The position numbers were made by a program, and so were the translations under genes. This document shows, piece by piece, positions 22,457 to 39,900 of a stretch of DNA of 64,000 nucleotides. This DNA comes from Echiichthys vipera (lineage: Eukaryota > Chordata > Actinopteri > Perciformes > Trachinidae): the NCBI GenBank assembly GCA_963691815.1, contig OY829646.1, positions 21,254,194 through 21,318,193 of the forward strand, written 5' to 3'. The first letter of the stretch is position 1, and the number at the start of each line of letters is the position of its first letter. The notes beneath the pieces were generated by a model, which did no database searches, was not told the DNA's origin, and saw only the letters and a list, made by a program, of their open reading frames with translations.

Positions 22457-24817
22457 ACAAGTACCCTAAAGCATGGGGTTTGTTGAGGAACTGAATGGGA
22501 ATGAATGAGTCAGGAGGAATGGCAAAACTGATTAAAAAATTACAAATAAATTAGAAATATAATATTAAGCAATACTGCTGTATCTCTGTGTGTGGTGCTT
22601 TAAATTACTGTTGTTAAATGCTGGACATCCAAAACTTAAGTGTTAGGTACAGAACAGCAAATGCCAACCAAACCAAGCAAAGAACATAAGAAATACGCAA
22701 ATCTGTTGTTGGCAAATCAATAATGTCAATTTGATTTGTTTTATCTGTTAAAAAAACATCTGTTTAGTAGCCATATTATCATAGGAACAGCAGAGTACAT
22801 CTAGTATGGGAACAGGTGTGGCCAAAAATGCAAAAGTTTAGCTTAAAAAGATGTTTTTGGCTAGTAGAAGCACAACCTATAGTCCACACAGCTTTGCAGC
22901 ATGATGGACTTTCATAATCAAATGAAATTCTGAAACACAAATGATAATGAAAAGTGAACTGAAACGTATGTATATGTGAGAGGGAGAGAGGGGATAGTGG
23001 GGTACAGGATATCACTCTCTGATCTCAGTCTCCTTCTTTATCACGCCACAATCTTCATCTCATCCCCAAAGGATCTATTCAGACCTATTTAAAATTGGAA
23101 ACATGGAAGTCAGAGTTTGACCAGAACTTGAATAGACCCCAAGGAATGTCCTACCCCAACCATTCACTGAGCTTGGCGTCCCCATGAGAGCATAGAACTA
23201 GACACCCATTAAAAAGGCCCTGGACGACCATTTGCCAGTCTCTGATACCCCTTTAAGAGCAGTATAGTGCTTTAAATGGGTTCTTTCCTTGCTGATTGCG
23301 TGTCATCTCTGGAGCAGATAAGACAGCAGGCAGCAGGGTCTTTGGTGGAGCAGCATGCTCCCTTCTGCCACAGGAGAGACGACTGAGAGGAGTCATCCAT
23401 CACTGCTTTTGTGAAGCCCCTTCGCAATGGGATGAGCGGCTAATGACTGCTTTGCTGGGTATATCTGGGCCTTCTCTTGAGGTACAGCATGAAATTTGGA
23501 GACTTGCAGTTTTGATTGGAACTATGACTGAATGCAATTTGAGACAGAGATAAGTAAGGATATTAACTTACTAAGTTTCACTTCCTTGTTCAGCAGCACA
23601 CTGCAGGGTTAGGCAGAGAGCTGCTCCGGCTGGATTGTATTCTCTGCCTCCACACTGTGTGCGAGGCCAGTGAGGGGGAAGGGAAACAGGAGATTTATGT
23701 CCTTCTGTGACACACGCTGCTCTAGGTCTCATGTTAATGGAAAATGAGATGTTTAAGAGTCTGGCAGAGAAATACAGCTCTCTTTAAATCCTCTGCTTGT
23801 CAGCCAGTGTAACAGCATTATAACTACAGTTCAGCATGGTAATGCTGTTAATGACAGTAATATGTCACGTTTTCAGCAGACTTTCATGCTTCTTTTACTC
23901 TGCATCCCTGCGTCTCTAGCTGTTTCGAATACAGCTTGCATGATGCTGCATGAATGCTTTACTTCAGGCCACACGCAGCATTTACATGAAAGAATTAGAT
24001 ATGGCCTGAAGAAGCCCAAGAACTGAAAGAAAAAGTGTTACTCTGTAAACTGATCACTATTCAGACAGAAAGTTAATTCACAATAGACGCCCAGTTTATC
24101 AATACATCTTCCCACTCTCCGCCTGTTCACTGAAAGGCCTGTCAGTGAAACAGCCTCACAATGCTTCAACTAAGGTCTGTGGGAAAATAACTTGGGTCAT
24201 AATCGTGAAATCTTTTCCAAACAAGGAGGGACAATTCCATACTTTCCAGCCATCACAGTTAGCCATTGTCCATCCAATCCGACATTCCCCTAATGCCCAC
24301 ATGTTTCAGATATCTCCTTCTTCCTTGTTTCTTCAATTATGTGTCTGTTTACTTTCTAAAGGCCTCTCTCTGCCCTCTGTTCTCAGCCTTGCTGCCCACT
24401 GTTCTGTAGGAGAGGAATGGAGACTGCATTAGTTGCTTGGCTTCACATTGACACTTGGGCCTATGGTATAAGATATAGATAAAAGAGGGATACACAGTGT
24501 CTAGGTCTCCCTGATCAAGCACTGGAGCTTCATAGAGACCATCCTCAACAAAAAAACAGCTGTATGATTGTGCAAGCAACTAATAACAACCCATATTTAC
24601 GTTTGGTGTGACCGTAGTAATTATCGTGAGAGCAAACGAGGAAGTAACATAGTAAATCTATGAAACAAACACAGGACTTTCACCCGTGTGAAACAAAAAG
24701 TGACAGTGACTTTTTTTTTTTTAACTTACGTGTGTGATGTTGTAACCATGCCCCAACCCCAGTGATTTCCAGGTAAATCCAATATGGAAGTGTAGTTCGC
24801 CGAGTGGCCTCAAGGAG
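22457..24817. other. Intergenic DNA, nothing recognised
   Basis: No exon, RNA gene or repeat family identified. Confidence 0.5.
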
Positions 24818-24960
24818 CAGGTTTCATAGTAGAGCAATTTCTCATTGACCCTCATTTAAACAGGCCATTTTTTACAGCATAATTAAACCTATTTAAGGCC
24901 TGGTACAAAAGAAATGTCAGTCAGTATGTTTAGACCATATCTCCATGACAACACTGAGGG
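24818..24960 (+). repeat. Dispersed repeat, copy A (inverted partner at 59912)
   Basis: About 143 bp match the reverse complement of 59912-60056. Shared words include AGAGCAATTTCTCATTGACC, AAACCTATTTAAGGCCTGG and CATATCTCCATGACAACACT. The sequence outside this span is not shared. I do not recognise the family. Confidence 0.85.
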
Positions 24961-26694
24961 CATTTGACAACATTTCATATAATTTCACAACGTTAAATAG
25001 AATGTTCACATGTTGCACTCAGGTGATTAAAAAATGCCACCGTGCTGCCGTTTCACAGGTTTAAAAGAGCAGTCGTGAATGTTGTCATTGGCAATCAACC
25101 TAGTCTGACGTTTAGGTATGGGGACCTGTCGTTTCATAATATAAAAGGAGGTTTATCTTTACATTATGGCACTGATCTAGCAAGAAAATACATCTGGATA
25201 ACCTGCATTGAATCAATATTCACGTTTATTTAGTGTGTCTTAATTTTTATTGTTTGATTGTCTTTCAAAATTCTTACTAGTCCATTTAGGAAATATTGTG
25301 TGACTTCTTTCACAAAATGTTGAAAGAAAACAGATTTTGTCTAATGTCAAATGTCTAATATATGTTACACCCCAATTTAAAACTTTACCATACCTTTTCT
25401 TCTAGTGTCATGGAAATGCAGATCAGAACACAGTCTGGCCTACATGAACTGTGTGTTTGCTGCTGAACCATGAATGACATGATATCTCATCTGTAATGAC
25501 CTCGGTACCATCATCAAACTTGTCATATACTGCCTATAGATGGTTATCACTGCCGGACATCCCTGTTCAACACTTCAACCCCTGCCTACCCTCATCAACC
25601 AACCAATCCCTAAAACAACAAAAGGGGACATAAAAGCAGCACTGTGTAAACCACAGAAGCCTCTCTTCCTCTTGACTACAAAACCCATGGCCACTGCTTA
25701 ACCTTTCAGCAGGAGATTTCAGCAGGATTTTATCCAGGAAAGGATGAGTATACTCTTAGCTAATTCTACAGTAGTTCTGTAGTCTTGGTGGGACGAGCCT
25801 GACTATGTAGCAAAGAGGCACCATGGGGCTGTCATGAAAAGAGTTGAAGTGAACAGCTGCTGTAATGACAACATGGATAACTATTCATTGTGATTGCTAA
25901 TATTCATGTTCTGTTTAATATGTGTATTTTTGTGCATTTATCAGAGATCTTTTTTGTTATTTGATCTATGAAGTGGAACACAGTGGAATATTGTTCTCAG
26001 ATGCCACTTAGTAAGTGATTTGTAACATTATAGCCTACAGATTATGCTGTTTGTACACCACACAAAGCGACCCTATTAAATCTCATCAAACATAACAGCC
26101 CATATCATATCTTCTCCGCCTAACACTCCTTAGAGATACACACTGCCTCATCTGATCTGGACCATGTCCAAAATCCTCCAGCAAAGCCTAAATTTGTGTA
26201 ACAAGATCTGGACCTTGAGAAGCACGTCTGCCACAACAAATTGGCCTCATGTAGAGAGAGAAAGAGAGAGAAAAAGGGGGAGGTAGGGGAAGGCTGCAAA
26301 GCTAATGAAGATGTAAGCTAGCAGAGGGAGGTAATCTTAGAGCCTTGATAGCCTGAAGGGGCCCTGCCCCCTGATGCTCAGCATTTGGCCCTGGCTCAAA
26401 TCGTGAGGACAAACATCATGTCTTCTTCAATTAGACACAATTCTCTTTGGGTAGGCAGAACATGGTGAACACAGAGCGGGTTTTCTTAAAGATGGACAAG
26501 GTGTTTACTCGACTTTGACGATGCATTATTTCTTGCCCCAGAGAACCTTTTAGAGAAATATATTGAAATCTGGGGATTTGGATATGAGCAGGTTTAATGG
26601 TTTAATGGTTAACTGTGCATAAGTTAATTTGATTTTTTTGTGTGCCTGGTTGGAAAAATAATGTTTGTGATTGTTATAATCATTAATAATATGA
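24961..26694. other. Intergenic DNA, nothing recognised
   Basis: No exon, RNA gene or repeat family identified. Confidence 0.5.
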
Positions 26695-26773
26695 GTGTGG
26701 TCGAGACCTACTCTGTATGGAAAGTGTCCTGAGATAACTTCTGTTAGGCCTTTGATAAAATTTAATTGAATGG
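26695..26773 (+). mobile_element. LINE 3' tail (solo)
   Basis: The words GAGACCTACTCTGTATGGAA, AGTGTCCTGAGATAACTTCT and the end TTTAATTGAATGG are the reverse-complement counterpart of the LINE end at 1855-1940. It is an extremely 5'-truncated copy on the + strand. Confidence 0.75.
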
Positions 26774-29700
26774 ACTGTGAGGCAAAAAAAACTGAGCTTG
26801 ATTTCAAATGGGCAAACTTTTTGTGCTGTGAAGCAGGTATAGGTGTAGGATAAATTAAATGCATATCCTTGTAAAGCAGAACTTTATCTTGTCCAATTCA
26901 AATCCACTGCCTCTGTATAATGTTTTCATATCCCTGGCTATCTTTTTTCTTGCAATGAAGGTGCAAATTAAATCACTTGTCCACCTGCCAAAACCTGCAT
27001 AAAGAGCCGTACATTCATCTTTTTATATGCCTAGGACTTTTTTGTTTTTGTTTTACTTTACAATTATTTGTTTAATAATTATGTAGTTTTGATTAGCACC
27101 GGCTTCCTATCCTGTTTTAAATGAAAGGGGACATGGTTTTGTAGAGCTGAGGAAAAATTGAGACTCTAGAGACTGAAAATGTCCTATGGCTTCCCTCCAC
27201 AGCCAACCTAGCAGATATGCTTATATATGTCCAAAGACAAATCAGTCCTTAGTCGCCTCACAGATGCATGCCCATCGAGACAAGCAAGCAGACATTCAAC
27301 TGTTCATCTAGGTACCTGTCCCTTCATTTGTCTATCCATCCGTTCATAATTTGGCATTGTACTATTAAACCTTTACTGTTATATACCTCCAATTGAGCCA
27401 ACCAATCAAAAGTTTTATGAGTATCTGCCATCCTCATTTATATCATTCAACCATCCATGTCGACAGTAATAGGATATATGGGACAGCTCAGATCATAGAA
27501 GGGGTTACAGTTCTGGCTCCACTGCAGCCAGAGAGACTACCACTGTGTTCAATGTGAAAGCAGAGAGAGCTCAGGAAGGTTTGTAGGTTGGGATGACTTT
27601 ACAGCCTTTGTTGACTCAACAAGGAAAGGTAGAACATCACCACGGATTTCTGAACGGGGTGAGGAAATTAACTCAACATATCAAGGCACATTGTGTAATA
27701 TATGCCATAATCAGTGATTGGCAGTTGATATATAGTTTAACTTTACAATGATCTGGAGTGAACAATGGATATTTTTTAGCTAAATGTGACAATTAAACTA
27801 AGCATTAACAGTGTAAAGTGAGATGCCATTGTGGCCTGAAACACTCTTGGCCGAACTTGTGTACGACATTGTCAGTGTGTTCTTTCTTCCATTCCACAAG
27901 TTTTATGCTACTATTGAAGTACTGCTTTTAGTAAAGCATACAGGTTTCTAAAAGCCTGACTTTCACTTCCACTGTATACTTTTATATGCAACATGTGCAA
28001 AGCCATCATTGTCTTCTTGAATACTAGAGAGGGGGAAGGTTCTTGCCACCAGCTGGAAGGTTCTTGCCACCAGCTGCAGAAACCAAAGGAACATCACCTC
28101 AGTGGATTCCGTGGTTACTGTAAAATTAACCATTCCCATCCCCACTGTAACTATTATTCTCCTGACCCTTCCATGTTGAAGAGTTATTGGATGTATCACT
28201 TCACTTAGTGCTTCCAGAACACAACGGGTTAACACAGAGACTCTCACTCTTGGCAGTGATCCCAGACTAGGACATGCCACTGCATGTGGAGGTGCAGACT
28301 GCGAAACATCTGTTTGGTAGCACTGTGACACGCACCCACATATACTATTTGCAATTCGTACAGCAAAAACACAACCACAAATCCTAATTATTGCTTGCCT
28401 TTTCTCATATTTCCAGATAAGATAACAGCATGTCTGATCAATTTATTTCAAATCTGATGCAGAAACACTCAGCCTCTTATTCTGTAAACTATCATGTCAT
28501 GAAAGTAGAGACTCAAGAAAGTAAGATGCTGTAGAGTCTTTATTAGATGAGGGATTGAACTGGCCGACTTAAATACCTCTTTATATTTCAATCTTCTCCT
28601 TCAAATAAATGCATGCCTAAAAGCCAGATGTTTTAGAAAGCTACATATTCGCACTGCTTTTATTTCAGAAGCAGACAGTCTTGTTTTCTCTTAAATAGCC
28701 ACTGCTGCAGAAGAACTGGGTTTACAAGTTTTCTTTCGGGATCAAAAGTTAGTATTAACATATACCCGCAGTGTTGGGGAAGATATATATTTTTTAAATG
28801 TCATCAAAGCATATTGCTCCTCTTTTAGTAGAGGCTAGCTGCCCCTCTGCAGCTCCAGCCAATGCAGCGTAACATCTCTCCGTTATTCAGATTGGATCTG
28901 ACTGTCCGAACCAGTCTCTCCACTACTGGGATTAGTACCTGTAATATTATTTCAGAATTTAAAATTGTAATCTCTTACACAAAATCCCATGAATTGAACA
29001 TGTCACTCAGTTACTTGCTACTGCCCAACACTGTCACCCAAGACTCTTGCATCTACCATCCTTCTGCAATGCCAGCATATTATCCACTACAGATCTAGTC
29101 TCGCTTAGCCACACCCTAGTGGCTACCCCACACATTCATTCTGGAATAAGGCAGAAAAACACTGGCTGACTTGCATTTATTTAAATAAATAGTCTTGTGG
29201 GGGGACTTCCTTTAAACACAATTAGTAGATAAAAATCTTACGGGGTTCATCTTTAAATGTTAGTTTTAGTAATCTACTAATTTAGGTGACACATTGATTT
29301 CTTCCCCCCTCCTCTCCCTCTCATTCCCTTTCATGGTGTACAACAGGGGCCTTTTGTTTATTTAAGACCCACTATGCCAGATATGTGGTATGCCACACTT
29401 GAGGTGTGGTGCCCTGAAGCAGTCAAGTAAATAAAAATGAAAGCAGCAGAGAGAAACAGCTGTTGTGCATACGCCTTGCTGGAGTGAAACTGAGATAACT
29501 GAGAGGGGGTAGTTACCTGGTCTACAACACAGTAAATTTGAGAATATCAATATGAGGGACTTGATTAAACTGCATTATTGTTTTCCGCCTGTGAAATATC
29601 TCACCCCATCTCTGATATATCTCTCTATTTGTATCTCCAACTCTTTGCCACTCCCTGCTGAAGGCTGTGAGAGTGGAATTGTGCCCACAGGCGGTAGAGC

Positions 29701-30510
29701 ACGGGTGGAATTACTACCCTGACCATGCCACTCAACTCGCTCTCCTCCTGCTACAGGTGTGTTGCCTGATCTGGTTGTCTGAGGGAGTCACTTCTCTCTC
29801 TGTTCTCTTCCCCCATTATTTTGTTATTCTTCCAGGAAAGGTATGCCCTTTGCTGCCGGTAAAGCATCGTGTACAGATGTCACACCCCCATCCGCCAACC
29901 TCATGTCACTCACCAAACTGAGGTTATGGGTTCACTGAGCTACAAAGAAAAACTTCCCCGAAAGTCTTTATGTCAGTACAACTTAAGATGATACAGCACA
30001 CATGCCAAACCAGAAAAACACCATTAAAGTAATTAGGAAATATTAGATGTTATCTTCATAAGAACAGATTTTTTTATTATTTTTTAAGTTTATTTAGAAT
30101 TTAATCTCTTGATTTTCCCTCTTTGCTGCTCAATGGGATTGCAGAGTAAGCTCTATGGCAGAAGCCCTACAGCTAGTACAGTGAGGTTCAATGATTTGCT
30201 CATGTGCACTTCAGCATGTAAATGCTGTACCATCACATGTCTTAATTTCCTTGCGGTAGTCATCCCAAAGGATCAATAAAGAGAAGTCTAAGTCTATCAC
30301 AGTCATCAAAAAAGAAATCTGGGACTCCTGCCCACAAATAATACTCAGTTACTCCAGCCTAGGAAATATTGTACCTTTGTGTGTGAGAGACAACAGTGGG
30401 GTTCCCCAACATCACAGGATGTTACATACGAACATACAGCATCACATCCTGCCTTCCTCTCAACTGCTATACCACATCACGTTGAAGAAAAAGCATACAA
30501 ACTTCAAACA

Positions 30511-30511
<1 letters not shown>
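26774..30511. other. Intergenic DNA, nothing recognised
   Basis: The only structure found is a perfect tandem duplication of a 21-bp unit at 28035-28076. No exon or RNA gene seen. Confidence 0.5.
28035..28076. repeat. Perfect 21-bp tandem duplication
   Basis: The unit starting GAAGGTTCTTGCC and ending CAGCTG occurs twice head to tail without a mismatch, suggesting a recent duplication. Confidence 0.95.

Positions 30512-30544
<33 letters not shown>
30512..30544. repeat. (AC)n microsatellite
   Basis: Uninterrupted AC units. Confidence 0.95.
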
Positions 30545-30547
<3 letters not shown>

Positions 30548-32503
30548 CAACCAGCCCCACATATACTTGAGCACATTCCCACACAAAGCACAAGTTGAGT
30601 TTTTCTGCTGTGTTTCAGTTTTGTTTTCTCTGCTACTGTACTTCACTACTTTCTAGGCTTTTTTTCTTTGATTCCTGTTTGCAACTTAACCTCTTTAGCC
30701 TCCTTCAGGTCTTCTAGAATATAAGATGAATAATGTAGACCATGACCTCTTTTCGGAATCTTGAAAAATTGAAAGATTGGTTAACCGGACTTTTTCTAAT
30801 TTGGCCTGTATTGTAATAAAAAGATGACAATGCTTGCACACTGCATTTCATGGGGATATTGTAGAATTTAGTGAGAAATGGAAACCCTTAATCCAGAGAG
30901 AGAGAGAGAGGGAGAGAGATCTGTTTCACTCTGTCTTTATCTGACTCAATGCCCAGTGTGCAATAATGACAGAAGTAAAGCGCACAGCAGTGATCAGTGG
31001 GATAAGCTCTCAGACCTTCCATACACCCCTCTTCACTCTAATTGACGAGTGTAATTTGATGGCACTCGTAACAGAGTTAGAAAGCAATTAGCATCATGGC
31101 CCATCGGCACAAACAGTGCAGAGAGCCCACCTGTGGGTCACTTTTTAATTTGGTGGAGTGCACAGTGCTTAGCGCAGGACTCGGCCTTTGATATACTCAG
31201 TAGATAGTAAATCCTGTTAGCGCTAACTCCACAAACTACCCTACTGCCCAATATCCATCTTATCCACTGGTTAGGAGCTCACCAAGCTACACAACAAATT
31301 ATTAGGGTGTCATCTGGCCTTGGATTAAAATCCAGACTCATTTGCATAAAAAAGGAGAAAAAGTAGAGATGAAATAGAGGGAGGGAATGGGAGGGAAGAG
31401 GGATGATTCAATGATGGGGGAGGGTGTTTAATTAAAGCGACTGATCCGTGCTGTTTGTTGAAGGACTAATTGTCTTTCCCCCTGAGGAGGCTGTTTCCTT
31501 AAGGAGCCTCTCCAAATTACACTCCAGACGGTAAATGCTTGTTGTTGGTGAGACTGCAGTACTAACTGGAAAGGAAAAAGTAATTCTAGGAAATAAGTTT
31601 ATTTCAAAACAATAACAACACAAGAGGAGATTTTCTTTGTTCCATTTGCTCTTCAAAGATATGGCTGGTCCCCAGCGTCTGTGTTTGTTCTAATTAGGCC
31701 AGCGTTGTTGATCATGTCAGACATTGTGCTGTCCCTCTTTTCCCCTGGGGAGTGTGTTTAACATGTAGTCCCCAGGCAGGGTAGTTGACCCAGAATGACC
31801 TTTAACCTCTCATTAAACCAAATTGGGTTTCCTTTCCTAGCTGTGATCCTCTTGCCCAAATTTCAGACTTTGCTGCCTTTGACTGTAACCCTGCCCTTGA
31901 GGAAAACGCCACATGTCTCCACATGACACTGTGTATACAGCACTTGTCAGTCTGTTTTCAGTATGTTATTATCAAATACTCATGAGTTGAAAGTATTTAA
32001 ATGCAGATGATTTAAAGGGACATAGGAGCTAGTTATTACATATCAAACCTTATTTGATAGATACATGCAACTAGAGTTTGATCACAGTATGGACACAACA
32101 TAGTTCAACTTGTCAGCACAACTGTTAAATACCAGGGGGTAGTATGAATGTTTAGCGAGGCCCCATGGTTCTGTGAGGCAGCTCGGATTGTGAGCTGTGC
32201 CATAATCATCAAAGGATCAAATATTTTTTTTTAGTTGAGCCTGTGTTATCTGTGATGTGCAGGGTAATGTACCTGTATTTCTACATGGACTGCACTACTA
32301 CTTATTAATTGGTGATGCGTCATGCTGCTGCCAATGTTGATGTTCTCTATTTGGGTTTGTTTGGATTGACTGCATCTTTGATCAGGTGTAATTAGTCTAC
32401 TTGGATGTAGTCTGTAGACTGTTGGGATAAAGCCTGTCATTGTCACCTATTTTCGTTATCTCCACTTTTTATTTTGCTAGGGCACCATCACTGAATCTGG
32501 GGC
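30545..32503. other. Intergenic DNA, possible noncoding elements
   Basis: No exon or RNA gene. The 30990-31180 stretch is non-repetitive, of mixed composition, with several ATTA/TAAT-like homeodomain cores (for example TCTAATTGACG), and could be a regulatory element. This is inference only. Confidence 0.35.
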
Positions 32504-33000
32504 TTAAAGTGTGATTCCGGCGAAAATCATTCCAGGGTCTTGTTGGCACTTACATACATCAAATAAGCTATTGGGACATATTTTTTTCATGTAGAAACTA
32601 TTAACAGAGAAAGCCGGACGTGGCTAACACTGATTAGTTCTGTACAGTGATGGCATTAAAACAGCTTTTTTAACCACTAATACTGCTCAAAATAACACCA
32701 AAGCTCTGCAGTAACATGATAAGTATCCTTACTCATAAAATGAAGCACCAACAACATAGTTGACGAACCCAGAGTTTATTAAAAGAGTTTTTTGAAAGAC
32801 TTACAAATGGACCCCGGCACCAGCTCCTCTCGTAGGAAAGTCCATTCAAGTTGATTACCAAATGCAATCCAAAAGGAAGGAAGGAAGGAGCCCATTGATT
32901 ATTTATTCTAAATAAATCATCAAGGGGCTCCTTCCTTTTGGGTTTCATTTAGTAATCGACTTGAATGGACCTTACTATGAGAGGAGCTAGTACTGGGGCC
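32504..33000. mobile_element. Fold-back MITE (copy 2, right end truncated)
   Basis: It starts TTAAAGTGTGATTCCGG and its first 200 bases match the reverse complement of the right end of the element at 11509-12122. The next 180 bases match that element's interior in the + orientation (for example GAAGCACCAACAACATAGTT here against AAGCACCAACAACATAGTTT there). A strong palindrome of about 190 bp spans 32811-33000, with words TAGGAAAGTCCATTCAAG and CTTGAATGGACCTTACTA facing each other. The right-hand terminal repeat is missing. Confidence 0.75.
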
Positions 33001-36624
<3,624 letters not shown>

Positions 36625-36865
36625 CTCGGTCTCTGTCAGACAAGCTTGGAGACTCATTGTTCTGCAGGAAATGCTCTCACCATACAGACTGCAGGCTTGT
36701 ATACTCTGGATTTAACCTTATAACAGCGTTACAAGCATTTAACCAACCAGCTTCCGCTTGCTTTATGTTGAAGCCCTGTTACAAATACAAAATAAACTTT
36801 GACAACAAGCTAGGCCCTCTCAGAAAAGCTCAGTAGAGACAGAAGATGAGACAGAAAGTGGGGAA

Positions 36866-36867
<2 letters not shown>

Positions 36868-36915
<48 letters not shown>
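36868..36915. repeat. (TA)n microsatellite
   Basis: About 24 uninterrupted TA units. Confidence 0.97.
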
Positions 36916-36920
<5 letters not shown>

Positions 36921-39900
36921 CTGTTTCTTTGCTTTGACAGTTTGCTTCAAGTCTACCAGAAGCTAAAAGGTGGGTTTGTTTGGCATCCTCTGCCTTGAGG
37001 CCTTTGGGCCAGACACTGAGAGGGCCACAGGGGGAGCAGCTGCAGCTTCTGCCACTCGTAAAGACTGACATATATTTACTTGCATGCACATGTGGAGGCA
37101 CTCATTGTCTCTCTCTTCCTTTCAAACACATGCACAAATACACACTTAGAGAGCAGAGAGAGAATGAGATTCCCTGCAATGGATGGTGCAGGTGTGAGGA
37201 TGTTGCCATGTGGGAATTTCCAAAAAGCCATGAAATATGCAGGCTATAATGGTAGGGCCAATAGCCTCAGCTTAACAACATGTGTCCAGAGGAAGGTTTT
37301 TTTACCTGACAAGTAGCACACCTGCCCTTTAAATATTGTCTCATCCATTCTGTTATATTCTTTGACTCCACCCAACTCATCTCATCTCATCTTTATCCAT
37401 CTCTATTCTGACATCTCTGTTTAAACTAAACACTTACTTACATTTTTAGAATTCATTCACTTGTATTGTCTCACACTCACCAACCACCAGAAATGAACTA
37501 AAACCGGTCACAATAACGTACATTTTTTGCACCTTTGAGGATAATTTAGCAGTGATGGACTCATTTGTCCAGTATATGTTCTCAGTTCTCTGAGGGTTTT
37601 TTTAATCTGCCCTGTAGGCTGAGAATGGCCCTGCCTATCAGCATCTGTGCTCTGCTTTGTCAGTATCTCCCAGGTCTTTCTCATTTCATTAGGAATCACT
37701 CAGCACTTAAGAGAAACATTCAATTACGCTCCAATGGTAATTAAATGTTCCTCAAATGTGTTCATTTAAATCATCTTGATTTCAGCTTCAGTCGGGTTTT
37801 TAATGCTGAGTGCTCAACACAGGGCTCAAATGAACATTAAGCACATCATCCACTGGGAGTGTTTGAAGGGCCATGCTCACAATCACAGTCAGATGTCATT
37901 TTAACCAGCTTAGCAGCGGAACAACTGATAAAATATAATTATTAGGAACAGATACAGACTGCAGAATTCAAACATACAGGCCTTGGTAATATTGTTAATG
38001 ATACTGGTAGCACAGCAAAGCAAGTGATGCACATTTGCAGGTCAGACATAGCTCTGATTAAGATAAGTCGAGAATCTTGCAATTTGAATGTGACGATTAG
38101 TCTTCTTGCCATAAGACCAAACGTGACATTACCCATGATTACTTAGCTCTCTGGGTTAGATTATGTCTGATTTGACACGGGTAATAGGAATGAATTGAGA
38201 GGGGGCAAAATTCATCCGCTCACGTTTCATCGTGACAAAGGTATTCCTCATAATGGGTTTAGACTGTATGATGACTGTATATGAAGACTGAAATGTCATT
38301 GCTAATCCTACAATTAGAAATGGCTGAAATTCAGGTCCAGAGTTTTATACTCGCCATAAAACTTTGTGCTCTCTCCTTCTGCTCTAATAGGTTTACTTTC
38401 ACTAATCAGACAATGCACCATAAATGCTACAGGTTTAGTTTTATAGTAGCTAATGCATCACTCTAAAAGCTGGAAACTCTTTTCTTGTGATGTTAACCTC
38501 TGAGTGGAACATAACTAAAAGATATTTAGGAGAATAAACTTTTAATCGCCTCTATTGTGTGTTAAAAGGTCCACCTCCTATCACAATGGCCCAACCCTGT
38601 ACAGTCCAACATAATAAATGTAATAATTATGTGTTGGTGAAATAACTGTAAATCATTTAATGACCCTACAAGGCGAGAGTTATTTTTAAAAGGGGATTCA
38701 TCAATATTCTCCAGGGGTACATGAAGAAAGGTCAGAAAATCTCTCATTAGGCTATGAGCATGCGCATATGTGTCCCCCTATGTGCATTTGTGTAGCCATG
38801 CATACATTTGGGAGTTGGTTTGTGTCACTGTGTCAGCTTGTGTGTTCCTATTTAAGTGTAAGTGTCTGATGTGTGTACTGTGATTGGAGATAACTATGAT
38901 ATCAGAAGAACGCAACACAACACAGGAGAGCCATCAACGGCATCCTGATCATCCAAACACAAATATACATCGATCTTTCATCACTAAGCTGAACTGTCTG
39001 AACATCAAACTGTGGTTTACACAGACAGCCATTTATTCTGTGCGTCAGTGGTCTTTCTAAGTGTAATTGTCTGTTACTATACATGTGGACGCGTGATTAG
39101 TGTGTTATCATCCATTACTACCACTCCCCAAACACACATAAACACACCACACTTTTTTTTTTTTATACATTTTCATTTGCTCAACAATATACAGCGGGGC
39201 AAAGAGTTTTACAATGCATTTCTAGGGTGGCTAAAAGTTCTCTTTTACTTCAATGGTCTTGTTCTCTGATACTTCTGTTGGATCTCTGCTGTAATTAGCT
39301 TACTAACTCTCTTTAATTGGGAAAATTATACTTTATTGTTAGTCAGTTCCAGGTTACAGTATAGCTCAAGGGCACAGGAGCAGCTGGGAGGTGGAGGCTA
39401 GAGACTTAACAAAGACACGAGTGGGAGGCGCAAACTCCTGCATGCATTGCTACAATTCCTAACTTCAAGGAGGCCCTCAGCCCTGACTTCAAGGAGGTGG
39501 ACAGATATTATAAATGCATGCAAGCCAATACAATATCCCTGACACAAATCTATTTTTATTTTAGTTGAGCCAGGATCAGAAAGGAATGTTGATATCTGTA
39601 TGATAATGTTAGGGCTATATGAAGTAGGATTTATGTTGACTTGCGTTATTGCACAAAACATTTAGCTCCTTTCTGGACATCACTCAATTTTAAAACAGCA
39701 TACAAATTAAGCTATTAAAAAGGTTTTCTCTCTTACAAAATAGGGCTCTCAGACTTACCTAAATTTGTTATCATGTTAGGTGTAACTTTGTTCAGTATCG
39801 TGGAAAACTCTGTCATTGCACTGTAAGTATTTGTTTTAACAGTTATATCAAGAAACACATACAAACACAGACATTGGCGCACCCACATATATACTGTACA

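Noticed and set aside
27963..28331. 122-codon minus-strand open frame as a gene
   Set aside because: It spans the 21-bp tandem duplication, has no family motif and no supporting context.
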